Of a stretch of DNA of 64,000 bases, positions 22,450-35,529 are shown one piece after another. Made by a program: the position numbers and the translations under genes. The notes under the pieces are model-generated. The model made no database searches and was not told where the DNA came from. It saw nothing but the letters and a program-made list of their open reading frames with translations. The DNA is from Eumeta japonica. Lineage: Eukaryota > Arthropoda > Insecta > Lepidoptera > Psychidae. Position 1 is the first letter of the stretch. Every line of letters begins with the position of its first letter. The DNA lies in NCBI GenBank assembly GCA_005406025.1, contig BGZK01000084.1, positions 186,001 through 250,000 of the forward strand, written 5' to 3'.

Positions 22450-25400
22450 GAAATTAAGATTTCATACTACTTTTATTTTACAATGATCGAGCTGTTAGCG
22501 AAAGCTAGTATGCAATACAAATAGTACAGTGGAATGCACTTTTCCTGTGAAATGATAAATCGAATCGCAAAACGTTAGCTTGTATAATTTTAACACTTTG
22601 AAATTAAAAATGTTTTGAAAGTTACGGAAAACATACAAATTGACGTATTGAAATCGGCTTAAAGCATTTTTTTCTTTAGACTCTACCTCATTCACGTGAC
22701 AATTTGCTAAAAATGCACCCAATAAACTTTATAAATGTGGTAAACTTTTTCAAATCAACCATTTAATGATCTCTAGGTAAAATCGAAAGAATTTTTTATG
22801 ATGATAAAGCAAATAATATCAAAAACGCTATCTACAATCCATATTATATTGATTTACAATACATTATCTTAAAAATAATGAACACATCATCAAAATTTTG
22901 CAAGTAATGTTGAAATTTTTCTTAAAAAAAAAAAGTAAAGCAAAACCCTGAAAAAAATAAAAACTATACCAGACTCGTTGCTGGATAACAAGACTACACT
23001 TTATGGTCTTGCATTGTGCATCTTGTATGGAAATGTTCCACATACAAGAAACATGGTGCGTTTTCATTAAAATTTGGCATATATATTGTTCGCGTAAGGT
23101 ACAAGCCATTTCACGTCTCGGGGTATGTTCACCTAAGAAAAATATGAATTTACGAAAGCACAGAATATAAATTCCACAAAGCGCGGAGCCGAATTAAACA
23201 AAGACACACAATACGCGCGGACCGGCTCGTTGCATAAATATGCACATACACAAATTCGAGTTACTCTGCACCTGTTATTCGCCGTGCGCATAATATTATC
23301 TCTAGGTCAAAATTTACACAGTGTGCTTGTGTTACTATTTACACATTACTTTAGTAACCCATGAATATTACACTATTGGAGAAATTACAATAATTCAAGT
23401 CAATGCTGATTAATTATTATTTATTAGTTACTAATTTAATTCTTACCTTACATTCAATATCTACACTCTTTGTATTTTCAAATATACGATTTAATACTTC
23501 TACCTTAACTGAAACACTAAAGTCTACTTGCCATTAGAGCATAAGGCTCAGAAAGAACTTATTTTTAAGTTTTTCGTTGCGGGACGAGAGGCCAGAAAAT
23601 CATAATGAGCTATCCGTAAATGCGCATGCGCAGAGTGTCCAACTCGAACGGACTAAAAACTCCCCAAAGACTGATAAAATGCGATTGTCGATAGGCCGAA
23701 AGCTTCGATGACTTCATCGGACGCAGCCGATCGGTAGAGGGACGCCGCCGACGTGCGGCTGCCCTACGAGGGCCTTATTAGGCCGGAGCTCGGTATACGA
23801 GGTCGTGAGACGATTCTAGTTTTTGCTGAATCTCCTAAAGGGTCGCCGGAAGACGCGGAAAACGCACCTGGCTGTTGATCACTTGAATACCCAGTGATGG
23901 GGAATCCTTAATCTTATTTTATAAGCGTCTTATTGACCAGGCGGATTTGAAAGAACTTTCCGGGGCCTTCAAATGACGTGACAAGTGGTGGCTCGTACGA
24001 GGCGGACGAAAATATTATATGGGTGGTGTGACTGGTTGCAAAATTATAGAAACGCTCTGATGTATTCTTCGTGCATTTTGAGGTAGTAGTGAAATCTAAG
24101 GCCCCGTGAAATTTTAACTCATCTAGGTGCGGGGATTTTATAAAAAATTAGCGGGGAAGAAGACGGTGTACATATATCTAGCAAATGTGCGGTAAGCTTT
24201 CTTAAAGCTTCCTAATTGACTGAGCCTAAATATATGGTTCTGTTTGTAAAATGCGTAACCAAACGAATGACGTGGGCGCTTACAAATATGTTTCGTATGT
24301 CTTTCTGGAATCTATAAAACAACGAACCTAGGAAATCGCTCTAAAGAAGTTAAATGACTAGTTATTATATACGGTTTTGGCCGTAATGTATGTAAATACA
24401 CAATTTCTGTTTAGTAATATAATGTACACGTGTGTATATACATACTAATTCGTTTCTTTGTGTTCCTTGATTAAACCTCGTTACTCTACTTTATCAATGG
24501 GTGAACGATAATAATCAAAATTTAAGATGGCGGCTACTAGACGTCACAATAGGACTGAAAAGAAATAAACTTTAGCTGATTTTGTCGAATGAATTATTAT
24601 ATCTTTACACAAGTTCTTAAAAACCATGTCCAAATTCTTAAATCGCTATTCAGTTTAAAAAGACGTTTAGGGCCTAAAATCCGTCTAAGTTTTTTGGTTG
24701 TATCTCCCACCTTCTAATTTTAAATTGTGATTCCGGAAATTGTGAAGCCTTCACGAAATGTGAATTTAATAAAGCTTTCTAGATTGTCATATTTAGCCTA
24801 TACGTTTCAAAGGTATAGGCTACGCCAAATGACGCATGTAATTATCAAAATACAACGTATAAAGACATGTACAAAAATCCTTGTCGAGTCTTTTCACCGC
24901 TAATATGAACATATTCAATTCATAAGCAGTTCTTTGTACAAGTTAATTAAGGATCAAAATGTAAAACGCAGAACGTTACTTAGTAATCTTCATGACAGTA
25001 GCTCCCTCAACAAGGTTACAATATTGAAAATGTATAATAAGTTTTGTGCTCCTTTTTGGTCATAAATGATTAAATTTCCAATTTTATATTATTAAAAAAC
25101 GAAACGAAATAGTTTATTTTGAAATAAAATACTTTTTTTATTGGGAATCGCTTGCAAATTGCTTTTTATTGTAAAGCGAAGTTCGTCGTCGTCTTTAATA
25201 AATTAGTGGCATGGGGGCAGACTTTAGAGCATTGATTTTTTATAATATTGAAAGTGAATTAATTAAACGAATTAACAATATTTATTAAAAAAAAAGATTT
25301 AGGCTCAAAATTTACCTGTTTATCTTAAAAATGCTTTCAAAACGTAAGCGCCTCATCTGATCATCATGAGATTTCGTTAGCTCAATATAATCGTGGTTCC

Positions 25401-25820
25401 TCTTGTAATCCTTTTCTTATGAAGAAAAGGGGGATAAAAATCTTTTATGGATAGTCGCACGCCCGTACACAAGCCGTGTCTGATTTTCAGTGAATAAGAC
25501 CCCCTGAAACTTTACGTGCCTTTTCCGTAAACCCAAATCTTTTCCTGGTTCATCAGAAGCAACTCATAGATGCTAACAACGCTGAATGTCTCGAGGAACC
25601 CTCTCGGATTACGTCGACGAAATCACGTCGAGGACCCAAAATCATATGAAATCGTATTGAAATAACACTAAGATGAATGCTTTTACAATCTTGATGTAAA
25701 GGAAGTAAATCTGCTGAAGGGCGGCAATCCCTATTTTAAAATATAATCCTTGAATTAAAGTTGATCATGAACGATGACGTACGGTGAAATCGGCCTTTAA
25801 CTGAACCACTAGAGAAAATG
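22450..25820. other. Non-coding stretch with GC-rich block 23580-23890
   Basis: The block at 23580-23890 is CpG-rich (GGACGCCGCCGACGTGCGGC, AGGGCCTTATTAGGCCGGAG) and contains a small CGATGACTTCATCG hairpin. It has no long ORF and may be a promoter/CpG-type region or an old repeat. A perfect 10-bp hairpin (TAGCCTATAC with its complement) lies at 24794-24822. The rest is AT-rich with nothing recognised. Confidence 0.4.
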
Positions 25821-25824
25821 TGAT

Positions 25825-26330
25825 GAAAATGTACTCTCAGACGATAATTGAAGAAAATCGACTTTTATTTGATAAAATTTCAGGGTGTTTGAAAGCGAAC
25901 CAAATACGAAAAAAATTACCACATTTAAAAGTTAAGAAAGTTTGTTGTCGATGAATTCCTCGTGAAATCGCTACAGAACGGAAACAGGATAGTGTTAATT
26001 GGCCCAAAAAAAATATTGTTGAAGTACGATCAAGGGCGATAGAAGTCATGAAAATTTATTTTAACGATCCAGAAAGTCGAAGAAAAAAATTCGAACGAAG
26101 TCTTCGTAAGTCGAATAAAATTAAAAAGGACGTAAAGGGTTGATAAAATAATGTTAAAGTTTTTTCTCCCAGACGGGTCCAGTTTACGCGATTCCGATTT
26201 TAAGAACAAAAAAAAAGAATAGTTACTGCTGAATACACACATATACTGAATACAATACTGGTACACTACAAAAGAGTTCCAGAAAGCCGACCGAAGAGTT
26301 GCATCTTCTTGCATTTATAAGAGACAGTTT
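25825..26330 (+). mobile_element. mariner-like transposase, middle-region remnant
   Basis: On the plus strand the translation gives LKVKKVCCR, stop, IPREIATEQKQDRVNW, matching the mariner stretch LGVKKVCARWVPHNLTEEQK...RVNWC in which Trp has become a stop. Further on, in another frame, IYFNDPESRRK corresponds to the conserved YDPETK(R/Q) motif. Beyond 26160 the similarity fades. The copy has at least one frameshift and several stops. Two minus-strand ORFs (25837-26049, 26030-26314) are antisense. Confidence 0.5.
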
Positions 26331-26334
26331 TGCA

Positions 26335-28380
26335 ACAACAAACCCAACTTCATGAAAAGGAAACAAAAATTACAAACAATCAAAAAGTTATAATAAATTA
26401 TTCTACGGCTATCGTTTTGGCTGCAGCTCTATTAGGACTAGGAGTCTGAAAAAATTTTCAATTCTTTCTTACTTTTTAGATGATTTTTTATGCAGTCGGA
26501 TTTTATTACTAATTACATTTGTTCAATTAAATTGTTTCTAGAAACACTACTAAGAAAAGTGTATTTCGTTATGTGCGATCGTTTCCGTATGCGGACGGAC
26601 GGATGCAGATGGACAGGGAATTTAAAAATAGGTTGTTTAATCTTCTGTTAGTGTTATTAAGACGTGGCGCCTAATTTAACTTATGTTTTAAATATACAAA
26701 TCGTTAATAGTTTTTGTAAGCGGTTATCAAAGTATATTCTTCTATTATTTACAGCGAGTTTTACCCGATTTCTAAACGACTTTTAATTTATTTAAAAAAT
26801 ATCTATATTAATAAAGTGTGCATATAAATTATGCTCTCAGATTCCAAATACAAATTTCAATCTCAACTTAACCCACTGAATTTTCTGAATCCCTTACCTT
26901 CCAGTAATTCAGTAATTTCAACGGATAGTGCTCAGTAAATTGCTTCAGCCTCGTCGCTAACCAATTTCAGCCACTACACCTGCAAGACTATTATAAGCCA
27001 TAAGGGTCTTCATGTATCCCAAGAACCGTTATGCGGACTACGATTTTATACTTAAAAATCCTCTCATGTGACTATTATTCCCAAATATATTCCCAAAACG
27101 TTTTTTTTGCTATCGTTGACTCAGAATATACTACGAGTGTGTGTCAACTGAGTGGGTGATAAAAAAAGGTTGATAATCGATTTTAATATTCCATTTCAAT
27201 GGTGTTCTTGTTTCATTGAACCAATCAAGTTCTTTGTATCACTAAACCTTTATATTGGATCACTACAAAGCAAAATTCTTCTAAACATAAGAGAATAAGA
27301 TAATAACATAAATAAGCAAATAATATGAAACAATAGAAAATACGAACTAACGTCGAAAACGCTGAAAATAACAATGACAAGTTAAATGACGAGGTGTGTA
27401 AGTTTTTATTTAAAAATCTCAGCATGACAATTACGGTATTTAGTTATCTTCAATGCATCACGCGTTTTGGTAAAGATTTAGTCTTACGTTAATGAAATAA
27501 ATAAATTAGGCGACTTACAATTGTATCATTAGAGGTATCAAAGAAAATAAATTTCACTTAACGATATACCCATAAAAAAAATTATGTAGTACAGGGTATT
27601 ATACCACTTGTGCTCTGCAAGATAAACTGTCGAAAATAAGGATTTGAAAGTTTTCGAGTTATTTTCGAAATTGATTTTACTCTTGTTCTTATATTGTATT
27701 TTAATTTTCTTCGTTGATTTGGTCCAGCCAGTAAGAAACCATAGACTTTTGTTCTATACATGTTCAAAACAATCAACAGAAGGCCATATTGAGGTAATTT
27801 TTTGAATTAAAATACATTTTCTCAAAATCTACCTTAATGAATACAAAATAAATTACGACCTGCATCGTGGGGAACGAAACGAAACCTGCACGCACAATTT
27901 AAAATAGTCTAAACCTCACTCTAAATGAAGGATTACGGAAACAATTCGGAGTTACGGGACACTGCCAAGGGCCCAGCTTTTAATTAAATAGGGATAATTT
28001 TGTATGCTCTCTGCTATAACTGCAGCTTTATAAGCGCAAAGAAAATACAATGGAAATTAAAAAAAAAAAACCCTTTTATTCACCTATATATGGTAGCATC
28101 GAAACGTAACTAATTAAAATACCTCTGAGCATTATTACGTGAAGAAAATTTTTTTCCAAAAATGTACAGTCAATAAGTATGTATTCGATGGTAACACTTC
28201 ACGGGCATTTGAGTCGGTTAAATTGTTAATTTACAATTTTCTCTATGATATTCAATATTCTTTGATTATTATTTTTTAATTATCACAGGGCCGTCAAAAG
28301 CGACGCCGGCGTCGCCGAACACCGTTCCGATATCGACAATTCTATGTTACTGTCTTTAAAAATAAAATTGTTTAGTAGAC
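26335..28380. other. Non-coding stretch
   Basis: No gene is recognised. A GC-richer fragment at 28290-28330 (AAGCGACGCCGGCGTCGCCG) contains a short CGACGCCGGCGTCG palindrome. Remaining ORFs of 60-66 codons are AT-driven. Confidence 0.4.
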
Positions 28381-28383
28381 TTC

Positions 28384-28857
28384 AAAAAAAAATTTGGTTG
28401 CCTGTAAAGTCGGTATACGGGCGAAAGTTTTACGTGACAACGACTTTGAATGGTAAAATCATTTTAATGTGAATATTCATTCGTATAGTAGGAAGAAGGA
28501 TGAAATAATAGTAACAATTTAAAACATTTATTTATACAAAGAATTATATTTAAAACATTAATTTATACAAAGAATCTCGCACTGAATTTCATATTAACAA
28601 AATTTTATTTTTACCTTTACACATACATACGTATTTATATACAAATATACATACAATAACTTGCAATACATTTGCAAGCTATGCACTAATCTCTCTAGCG
28701 CGCGCGGCAGACCGATCATAGTTGAGTGGGAGAGAGACGCAAGGCATTCGGCGGGCCTCTCTCTCGTTCGGTGACTCATCGTTACGTTACCGAGCGTTAC
28801 ACTTTTTCATAAGTGACTCCCAGCCGCAACCTAATTTAAGACGTTGTCACGTCAAAA
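28384..28857 (-). repeat. ~470-bp high-copy-type repeat, copy A
   Basis: This is a near-identical inverted partner of 40141-40612. It starts in an A-run followed by GGTTGCCTGTAAAGTCGG and ends in ACGTTGTCACGTCAAAA. An internal TTACGTGACAACG near the first end is inverted relative to the CGTTGTCACGT at the other end, so the two ends share an 11-bp inverted motif ACGTGACAACG. It contains a doubled ATTTATACAAAGAAT unit and a GC-rich GAGAGAGACGCAAGGCATTC block. No protein is encoded. Non-autonomous DNA element or solo LTR are both possible. Confidence 0.75.
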
Positions 28858-28893
28858 TCTGATTGGCAATTACATGTTATTGAGTACATTATT

Positions 28894-28973
28894 AGAGCAT
28901 TGTAATGAGGGTCAATTTTTTTTGCACAATATCAGAACATTGTAATGAGGGTCAATTTTTTTTTTGATGTAGC
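28894..28973 (+). repeat. Two-copy 40-bp tandem duplication
   Basis: AGAGCATTGTAATGAGGGTC followed by a T-run, at 28894, is repeated 40 bp later as AGAACATTGTAATGAGGGTC followed by a T-run, at 28934. It directly follows the 470-bp repeat. Confidence 0.8.
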
Positions 28974-28979
28974 CTAATA

Positions 28980-30086
28980 TATTAATACGTTTTTTATTAT
29001 ATTTACTTGTATGGAGCTAGTTCGTAATACTCGTAGATGGGTCATTATTCATTCTATGTATTTGATGTGTCTTCGGAAAATTACATGAAGTCATAAAGAA
29101 GTTGCAATATAGACTTTTATTTAGACCCAGAAATTCACCCAGAAATAAGTTATATCAATATGAAATATGCATGGATACTGATTCATCCCAAAACTGACAA
29201 GATCAGTGAACACGGACATTTTGTGTTTAGTTGTATTCAAACTCGACATGACTCGTTTCTTGATTAAGTTACGCTAAAGTGACAACCTCTATACCATTAT
29301 AGCATTTCGGTAAAATACCTTTAGATGTAGAAGACATGTAGAATTAAATATAAAATAAACATATAATTCGCTGTAACAAATGCGAGGAAAGGTATAATTT
29401 TGAAAAAGAACTTTTTGAATTAGCTGGCACATCTGATTTTAAACTTCTTCACATTAAAATAGTTTTTAAAACTCAAATGTTGATCAGGGCCACGATAACA
29501 ATATGTCGTAATAACAGCATGAGACTTTATAGTTTTATAAAAAACTGTGATTATAATTTTAAATTATTTAAAATAAAGTTTGTAAGAACACAAAAAAAAA
29601 TAAGTGTTGAGTTACAAAAACGAGACATATTTTATGTAGTGAAACTTCATCAAGTCTCATAGTAATGAATAAATAACTTTTCATTCTTAGCATTCTTAAA
29701 CAAAAAAAAAATCGCGAAAAGTAAATTACCTTGAGTTGCCGCTAAAGTCGTTTCATCAAAAACTTTTATCAATAGAATTATAGAAAAAAAAGAACTATAT
29801 ATAACATACGCTTTTGTCATGAGCTGACAAAGATTATAGAATAACGTTAATTATGTAAAATATATTGTTCCCATATATGCATTCTGCCATTGAAAATATT
29901 TTGTCTCCATTTTATATAAAACACAAAAAATATATTTTACTAAATATATAACATGCTAATAATAAACTTGTCACTTATTTTTATATGGAACGACTGTGCC
30001 AAAAACTTAAGCTTTTCGGTTTCCGTACACCAAGCTGAACATCTTTATATTTACATTATTGCTTTAAGTGAGCAATTCATGTATGG
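28980..30086. other. AT-rich non-coding stretch
   Basis: Nothing is recognised apart from A/T homopolymers. The ORF at 29477-29662 has no motif. Confidence 0.45.
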
Positions 30087-30088
30087 TA

Positions 30089-31063
30089 TACGAGGGTCAA
30101 TTCAAAATTATTAAGATACAGGAAAACTATATAACCAAGGCACACCAGATAAACATGTGTTCAAAGTGATCTCCTTCGACGTCAAAACACTACCGTAGAC
30201 TAATTTTCCACAGACAGAAAACGCCGTGGCAGTTCTCTGTCCTTTTAATTTAATAGCAATGACCGAGCCTGTACTTCTGCAAGACACGGCATATATAACT
30301 TTTTACACTGCATGTACTTTTTTCACGATAGTTGACGTTGGATCACCGTTATCAACTAGGAACCCTACTTTCCTGAAATATAAAAAAGTCTTAAGAAAAA
30401 ATGTACGTGCCATCACCAGTTACAATTTGGGACATTATAAGGTGACCGCCTTTATCAAATAACTCTAATATCTGTCGGCCCGATCCTTACATGCTCAGAT
30501 TTTTGATGTTGTCTAAGATGATGTGAAACCCAACGAGAAACAATCTTTGTCATTTTTAATTCATCGTGCGAGATCTTATACAACGCTTCGGATCCTATTC
30601 AAGAGTATTCTGAATCATATGGTAAGTGCATAAATTGTCATCATTTTTCATCATTTTATGAACACGGACGAAATTATCGCAACATTACCGGAGTAACTGT
30701 TGAGACAGGCCTTCCAATATGTTCACCATCTTGAAGTGAGTTGCGTTCTTAACAATTTTTTTTAAGTCATTGAAACACAGTGTCTCGAGGTGGTGCTATA
30801 TTATTGAACACCGTTCCACACATTGCTGTTCGGATAGACCAACCTTAAAATCGTAGTATATCATAGCCCGCTAGTGATCACATTTGACATGCATTGCTTG
30901 TTTCACAGAAACACACCTTGCGACACTTACATTTTAAAACACGGGTAATGGCTACTGCACGTGCTTTTTTACAGTCAAGTGGACTTGCACGTATGATCTC
31001 ATATTTCATTCAATCATAGCCGCCATTTAAGAGTATCTCTATAATTTCAAAGTGGCCCTCGTA
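30089..31063 (-). mobile_element. mariner element with both ends, decayed transposase
   Basis: The left end TACGAGGGTCAATTCAAAAT and the reverse complement of the right end TACGAGGGCCACTTTGAAAT form about 30-bp imperfect inverted repeats. TA lies outside both (30087-30088, 31064-31065), the mariner target-site duplication. The 975-bp length is a little short of the family's usual 1.3 kb. The transposase is on the minus strand. HDELKMTKIVSRWVSHHLRQ is readable near 30555-30610 (helix-turn-helix region), and IVTGDGTYIF near 30400-30440 corresponds to the first catalytic Asp in the family's TGDE motif. Many stops and frameshifts make it inactive. The 78-codon plus ORF at 30226 is antisense. Confidence 0.8.
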
Positions 31064-31069
31064 TAAATT

Positions 31070-33105
31070 AATATATCGGTATCTCGGAAACAGCACAAAC
31101 GTGGATTCGTGGATTTCAATGTGGATTTGTATTTTGGTAAAGTTTTGCTTTTGAAGACTATCTATGGTCTCATCCCTAGTGGAAAGTGTCTTCGCTGAAA
31201 AAAAAAGAGATAAAATAATTCTAATCGTTGTTTTGTTTTAGCGCCGTATCGTAGAATTTTAAGTTGATTATATTGTTGCTACTTTATTCCTTCTCAACAA
31301 CAAATTTCACTACAGAACATAAACTACAGATGGCACTATATAAATGAGATAAATAGGTAAATTTTATATTTACCCTTGTGTTATATTACCTATCTAAATA
31401 ATTATTGTGCGAAATGAATATAAACCACGTTTCCTGAGAGAAGTTATCATATTCCCCTTGAAAAGAACTGTGTAAAGAACGGTTTATTTCGAGATACGGT
31501 CGGTAAATCGGTAATAGAACTATAATTTTTTTTATGGTTTTAGTACCCGCGGAGAAGAATCCCAACAGCAAACAGTTGCATTTCTTATTCAGTTTCAAAA
31601 ATATCTAAATCTTAACAAGGACAGTATTAAAAGAAGGGCTGAACTCTGTTCCCTGAATTGACAAGCGATACGAGTAATAGTTTTATTCGTATCGCTTGCG
31701 CATTCCGTTATATTATTCTAATAGTGAGAATAAGTGAGACATTTCGCGTTGCACACTAGAAACGAATAGGTTATCTACTTTGCCTGTACGAGCTGAAAGC
31801 GGAATACGTAGCATTTTGTACGTGCTTATCGCACCTCGCGCCCTCTCGACAACCCTTTGACGAGTGTAGCGACCCTACGCTTTGAGAGTATTGAAATTTA
31901 CGGCGAGCCCTTTGTGTCGGGGCCCGGCAGGCGAGGGATCTTAGACGGATTCCTCGCATAATACCGCGGCCACTTTGGGCCGGACTGAGTAATTTAAGGT
32001 CATTCCAAACTATCTATAGGTAAAAGTTGACTTTAACTAGTTGAGCGTTGTGCTAAATCAGATAACTAAACGTAAACGCGTTTTGTCATCGGCTGACAGA
32101 ACGCGTGTGATTGCAGATCAAAACTTTTACTAGGAATTGTGTATTGTGATGATACAAGGTTTTCGACACAAATATGAATGATGCACTATTAGATGTGCCA
32201 ACACTCAGAAAAATATTCAATAAAGCAAAAGGAAGCAAATCTTCTCTCAAGCGATGTTTTTCTTTATTAATTTTTTATATCATTACAAGGATTCAGATCT
32301 TTACAAATATCAAGATAAAGTAGCAACGGCACAATTCGCCGTTCAATGTAATAATCTGAGGTCTCTGGATTATATCTCACTCAATGCCAGACGAAGTAAG
32401 CTCTTCAGCGAACCACAAGTGAAATGTATATTTTTTTACTTTTGAATTTCTAATTACTTGTGGAGATAGCATTAAACCATATAACATTTATATATAATAA
32501 TAAATAGCAAAATATTGTTCGGGCAAAATGACGCCATAAACACATTTTTGAGTATTTTATGGTAATTTTATAATTTTTGCGAATGGAAGTGAAAAGGCTT
32601 TGCATGATATAAAAATATGTCGTAAGGGTCTTGATATAGTAGCTACAACTTAAATAGGAACGATGTTAATGCACCAATCACTGTCTATTAAATTGAAAAT
32701 TAACTCGACTCATAATAATGACGGAAATATTTTTAAAATCTTCGCCAAACCCTTTCGAATGACAGTCAGTTAAGGAATATCAGGTAAAATGAATAATGAA
32801 TATTATGATAATTTTGGTTGTGTATCATGTATTTATATGTTTACGTTTATTGTTAGGGATTAACAGTTTAAAGCGTGATCTAAACGGTCGACAAAATTCC
32901 CAAGTGTAAGTGAAATCACTAACAACAGCCAGTTATGTTTATTTTATCAGATGTTGTGATATTTTTAAATTTGCGCTGCATAGTTATGTCGAGTTCACGT
33001 CGTGGTACCGATTCGAATGTGTGTAGAAGTGAGAGAAATCACTTACACCTTCAACGGCCACATGAATACAAAAAAATATATATTTATTCTTTTATTGTTG
33101 TTATT
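31070..33105. other. Non-coding stretch with GC-richer part and a broken frame
   Basis: 31760-31990 is GC-richer (TACCGCGGCCACTTTGGGCC, GTCGGGGCCCGGCAGGCGAG) with a domainless 62-codon minus ORF. At 32174-32430 two overlapping plus frames (one starting MNDALLDVPTLRKIF, the other with DLYKYQDKVATAQFAV) look like one decayed coding sequence of unknown family interrupted near 32270. I cannot name it. The rest shows nothing. Confidence 0.3.
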
Positions 33106-33107
33106 AT

Positions 33108-33195
33108 TAGTTCACGCCTATGTCCCAGAAGGGTAAGCAGAGAGGACAGATTTTTCACATGGTACGATCTTATCATACGTCTTTTGCCACACTGA
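33108..33195 (-). mobile_element. RTE-like LINE 3' terminus
   Basis: TTCACGCCTATGTCCCAGAAGGGTAAGCAGAG, read here in parts, matches the 3' end of the LINE at 36898 (CACTCCTATTTCCCAGAAGG, then GTAAGCAGAG, then ACATG-GTACGATCTT). Only about 90 bp is present, so it is an extremely 5'-truncated insertion on the minus strand. Confidence 0.65.
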
Positions 33196-33199
33196 CATT

Positions 33200-35125
33200 T
33201 TTATTCATGCATAGCGAACGGGCAACTAACTTGGTACAACTAAGTAAATGATAGAGTCGTTGCACACGAATACTCAATTTCCTATAATTATAATATCCTA
33301 CGTCTTGTATCACCCATGAATAACATACAACCCATACAGAGATTAGTTTGAAGTAACAAATGATGCGTTCTTTTCTGTTAGAGTGTTGTTCAAGTTTGAA
33401 CAGCCCTAAGGTTGTCGACGTCGGCTCGTCAGCGCCTTAATCGGTGCAAGGGCGCAAACTTGACAGACGGCCAACTATCGACCGCCCCCGGCGACGGCGC
33501 CCAGTGTCAATGGGTCCCTCCGAGATAATCATCTCATTGTTGACGCCTCTATTGTATTTAAACTAGATGCGCCCGCGCGAATAATTGGCACGATATTTAT
33601 TTTTATCTTAAGGCGATACCTCGAAAGTTTTTAACTTTTCTAAGGAGGGGGTTTAACCGCAGATGCATGGGCAAAATAGTCGCCCCGCGCGTTCACATTA
33701 CCAACGATGAGCATTTTGACGATGAGACAACGAGTAAGTCTATTAATACTAGCACATACGAAAAATTAAATATTAATAATATGCGAGGGCTCAAAATAAA
33801 AGAATTGATCCCCAATCCAAATAAAATTAATTGAAATTAAACGACGCTGATAAATAAAATATTGTTTTACTAGTTTGTAAAACCGTTATCTTGAAAAAAT
33901 ATACAGATAAATCGGTTACCGATTACGAATAACAACTTAAAAGTTAAATTAACAGGGTCTGTTTTGAAATTCAATTCTTTAGAGAAAATTCCATCGAATT
34001 GTGCATTTCTTTTACAATACACTAATCCAAATATTTAAAAAACACGTACCGGTTTAAAAATCAAACTTGTAACTCGCACATTCAACGAGAACGAAAAAAA
34101 ACAAGACTTTCTTTTTATCAACTTATCACATCTTCTATTAAAAATGTTGTCAATCAATCGCTCGTTAGCAAATAATATGTACGGTCACAATACGAGAGAA
34201 ATTTAAAAGTTAGTTGGCGATTTTTGGTAGGTATTAAATATTTTAAAATAAAATATGTTAATAATTGTAAAACCTTAAAATAGTTTTCGAGCCATATATA
34301 AATATATGTCTGAATATTTGAAATGTTCTTGATTTCCGCTTGAAACAATTCATGCAGTTACGGAAATCTTTGCAAACCTTTGAAACCACAAAATACATAA
34401 AGAGCAATGTATACCTGACCATAAATAACTACGGGTATTGTCAAAAATATTCCTACTTGTATTGTTGAGTGAATGCGATGAATTTACTACCCTTTGATGG
34501 AAAAGTCATGCCAGAAAAATTATCCGACGAAAAATATGGAGCAACTTTCGAAGGCCTTGCTCAATTACAGTTTTAAAATTATAAAATAATAATTAAGTCA
34601 TCGTGAACATCAATTCGGCGATTGTACAAAAACATGCTTATGATCCATTCTCATTTCCTGTCACAACAGAAGTGAGTACAGTGAATTATCTGAGCCAGGC
34701 GGTCCGAAATTTGTACCTACGCTCGACAACTGCCTCTGACCACGATAGGATGCTCTAGGGCTGGCACGTAATCAAAAATGTAATCCATATTTATATGTTT
34801 AAAAAAAGATCCTTCTAATGTAATTTAATTAAATAGGTACATTACATTTATCTATTTAATTAAAATATATAATATTATAATTTCGCGTTGAAACTATTTA
34901 ATTATTATATAAAATATAACGTATTTTAGGTTTTTTCCTTTTTCTTTATTTTTTTTTCCCCTGTTCTGTCAATAAATACTTAAAAGTAAATAAACAACGG
35001 TTATCATTCCAACTAAGTACGTAGTTTTGAAAGAGATTCAATCATTTGATATTTCTTACGTTAAAATATACGATAACTACCTGTCCACGTAATATTATAT
35101 ATACGACTATAATATTATATAGACG
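33200..35125. other. Non-coding stretch with GC-rich patch 33405-33545
   Basis: The patch (CGACCGCCCCCGGCGACGGC) is isolated in AT-rich DNA and holds no ORF. A 12-bp perfect inverted repeat (TTTAATTAAATA and complement) at 34824-34864 encloses a 17-nt loop. Nothing else is recognised. Confidence 0.4.
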
Positions 35126-35127
35126 AA

Positions 35128-35505
35128 GGCGGACTAGCCTTTGTCCGCGGCTCTGCGTGAGGGGACATAAAATGAAAAAAAGAAACAATCTTTCGCATCG
35201 ACCGATCAAACTATCAATCATGATGTCAATTGCGGTCCCGCTCTCGATTCAGATCACGGCCTGTTCTCAATTACGATTACGTTCTCACTTCGGTTTTAAT
35301 CAATCCCGTGATTGCTCTCGATTTAATTCTTATCATATTATCCCAAAGCTACGCATACATACTTCTACACCGACAACACATATTACTGCTAAATTATTTT
35401 CATTGTAGCACTTGAGACCTCATATACTTCTCTTTTTTCTTATCTCGCTTTTAATTCCGGTCTCGGGCCAATTCGAGATTCCATCCTTGGATACTGCTGT
35501 TACCT
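35128..35505 (-). repeat. Hexamer-array dispersed repeat, copy 5 (reverse)
   Basis: GGACTAGCCTTTGTCCGCGG at 35141-35160 is the reverse complement of the family tail. Then follows the pyrimidine form of the array at 35230-35500 (GCGGTCCCGCTCTCGATTCA and later units such as GGTCTC, GGGCCA, GAGATT). The 120-codon plus ORF over this part, rich in Arg, Ser, Thr and Leu, follows from the repeat and is not a gene. Confidence 0.6.
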
Positions 35506-35529
35506 ATAACCAATTGGTATAAAAAAGTA

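Noticed and set aside
35046..35408. 120-codon Arg/Ser-rich ORF
   Set aside because: It covers the reverse hexamer array and a repeat tail. The composition is explained by the six-base repeat.
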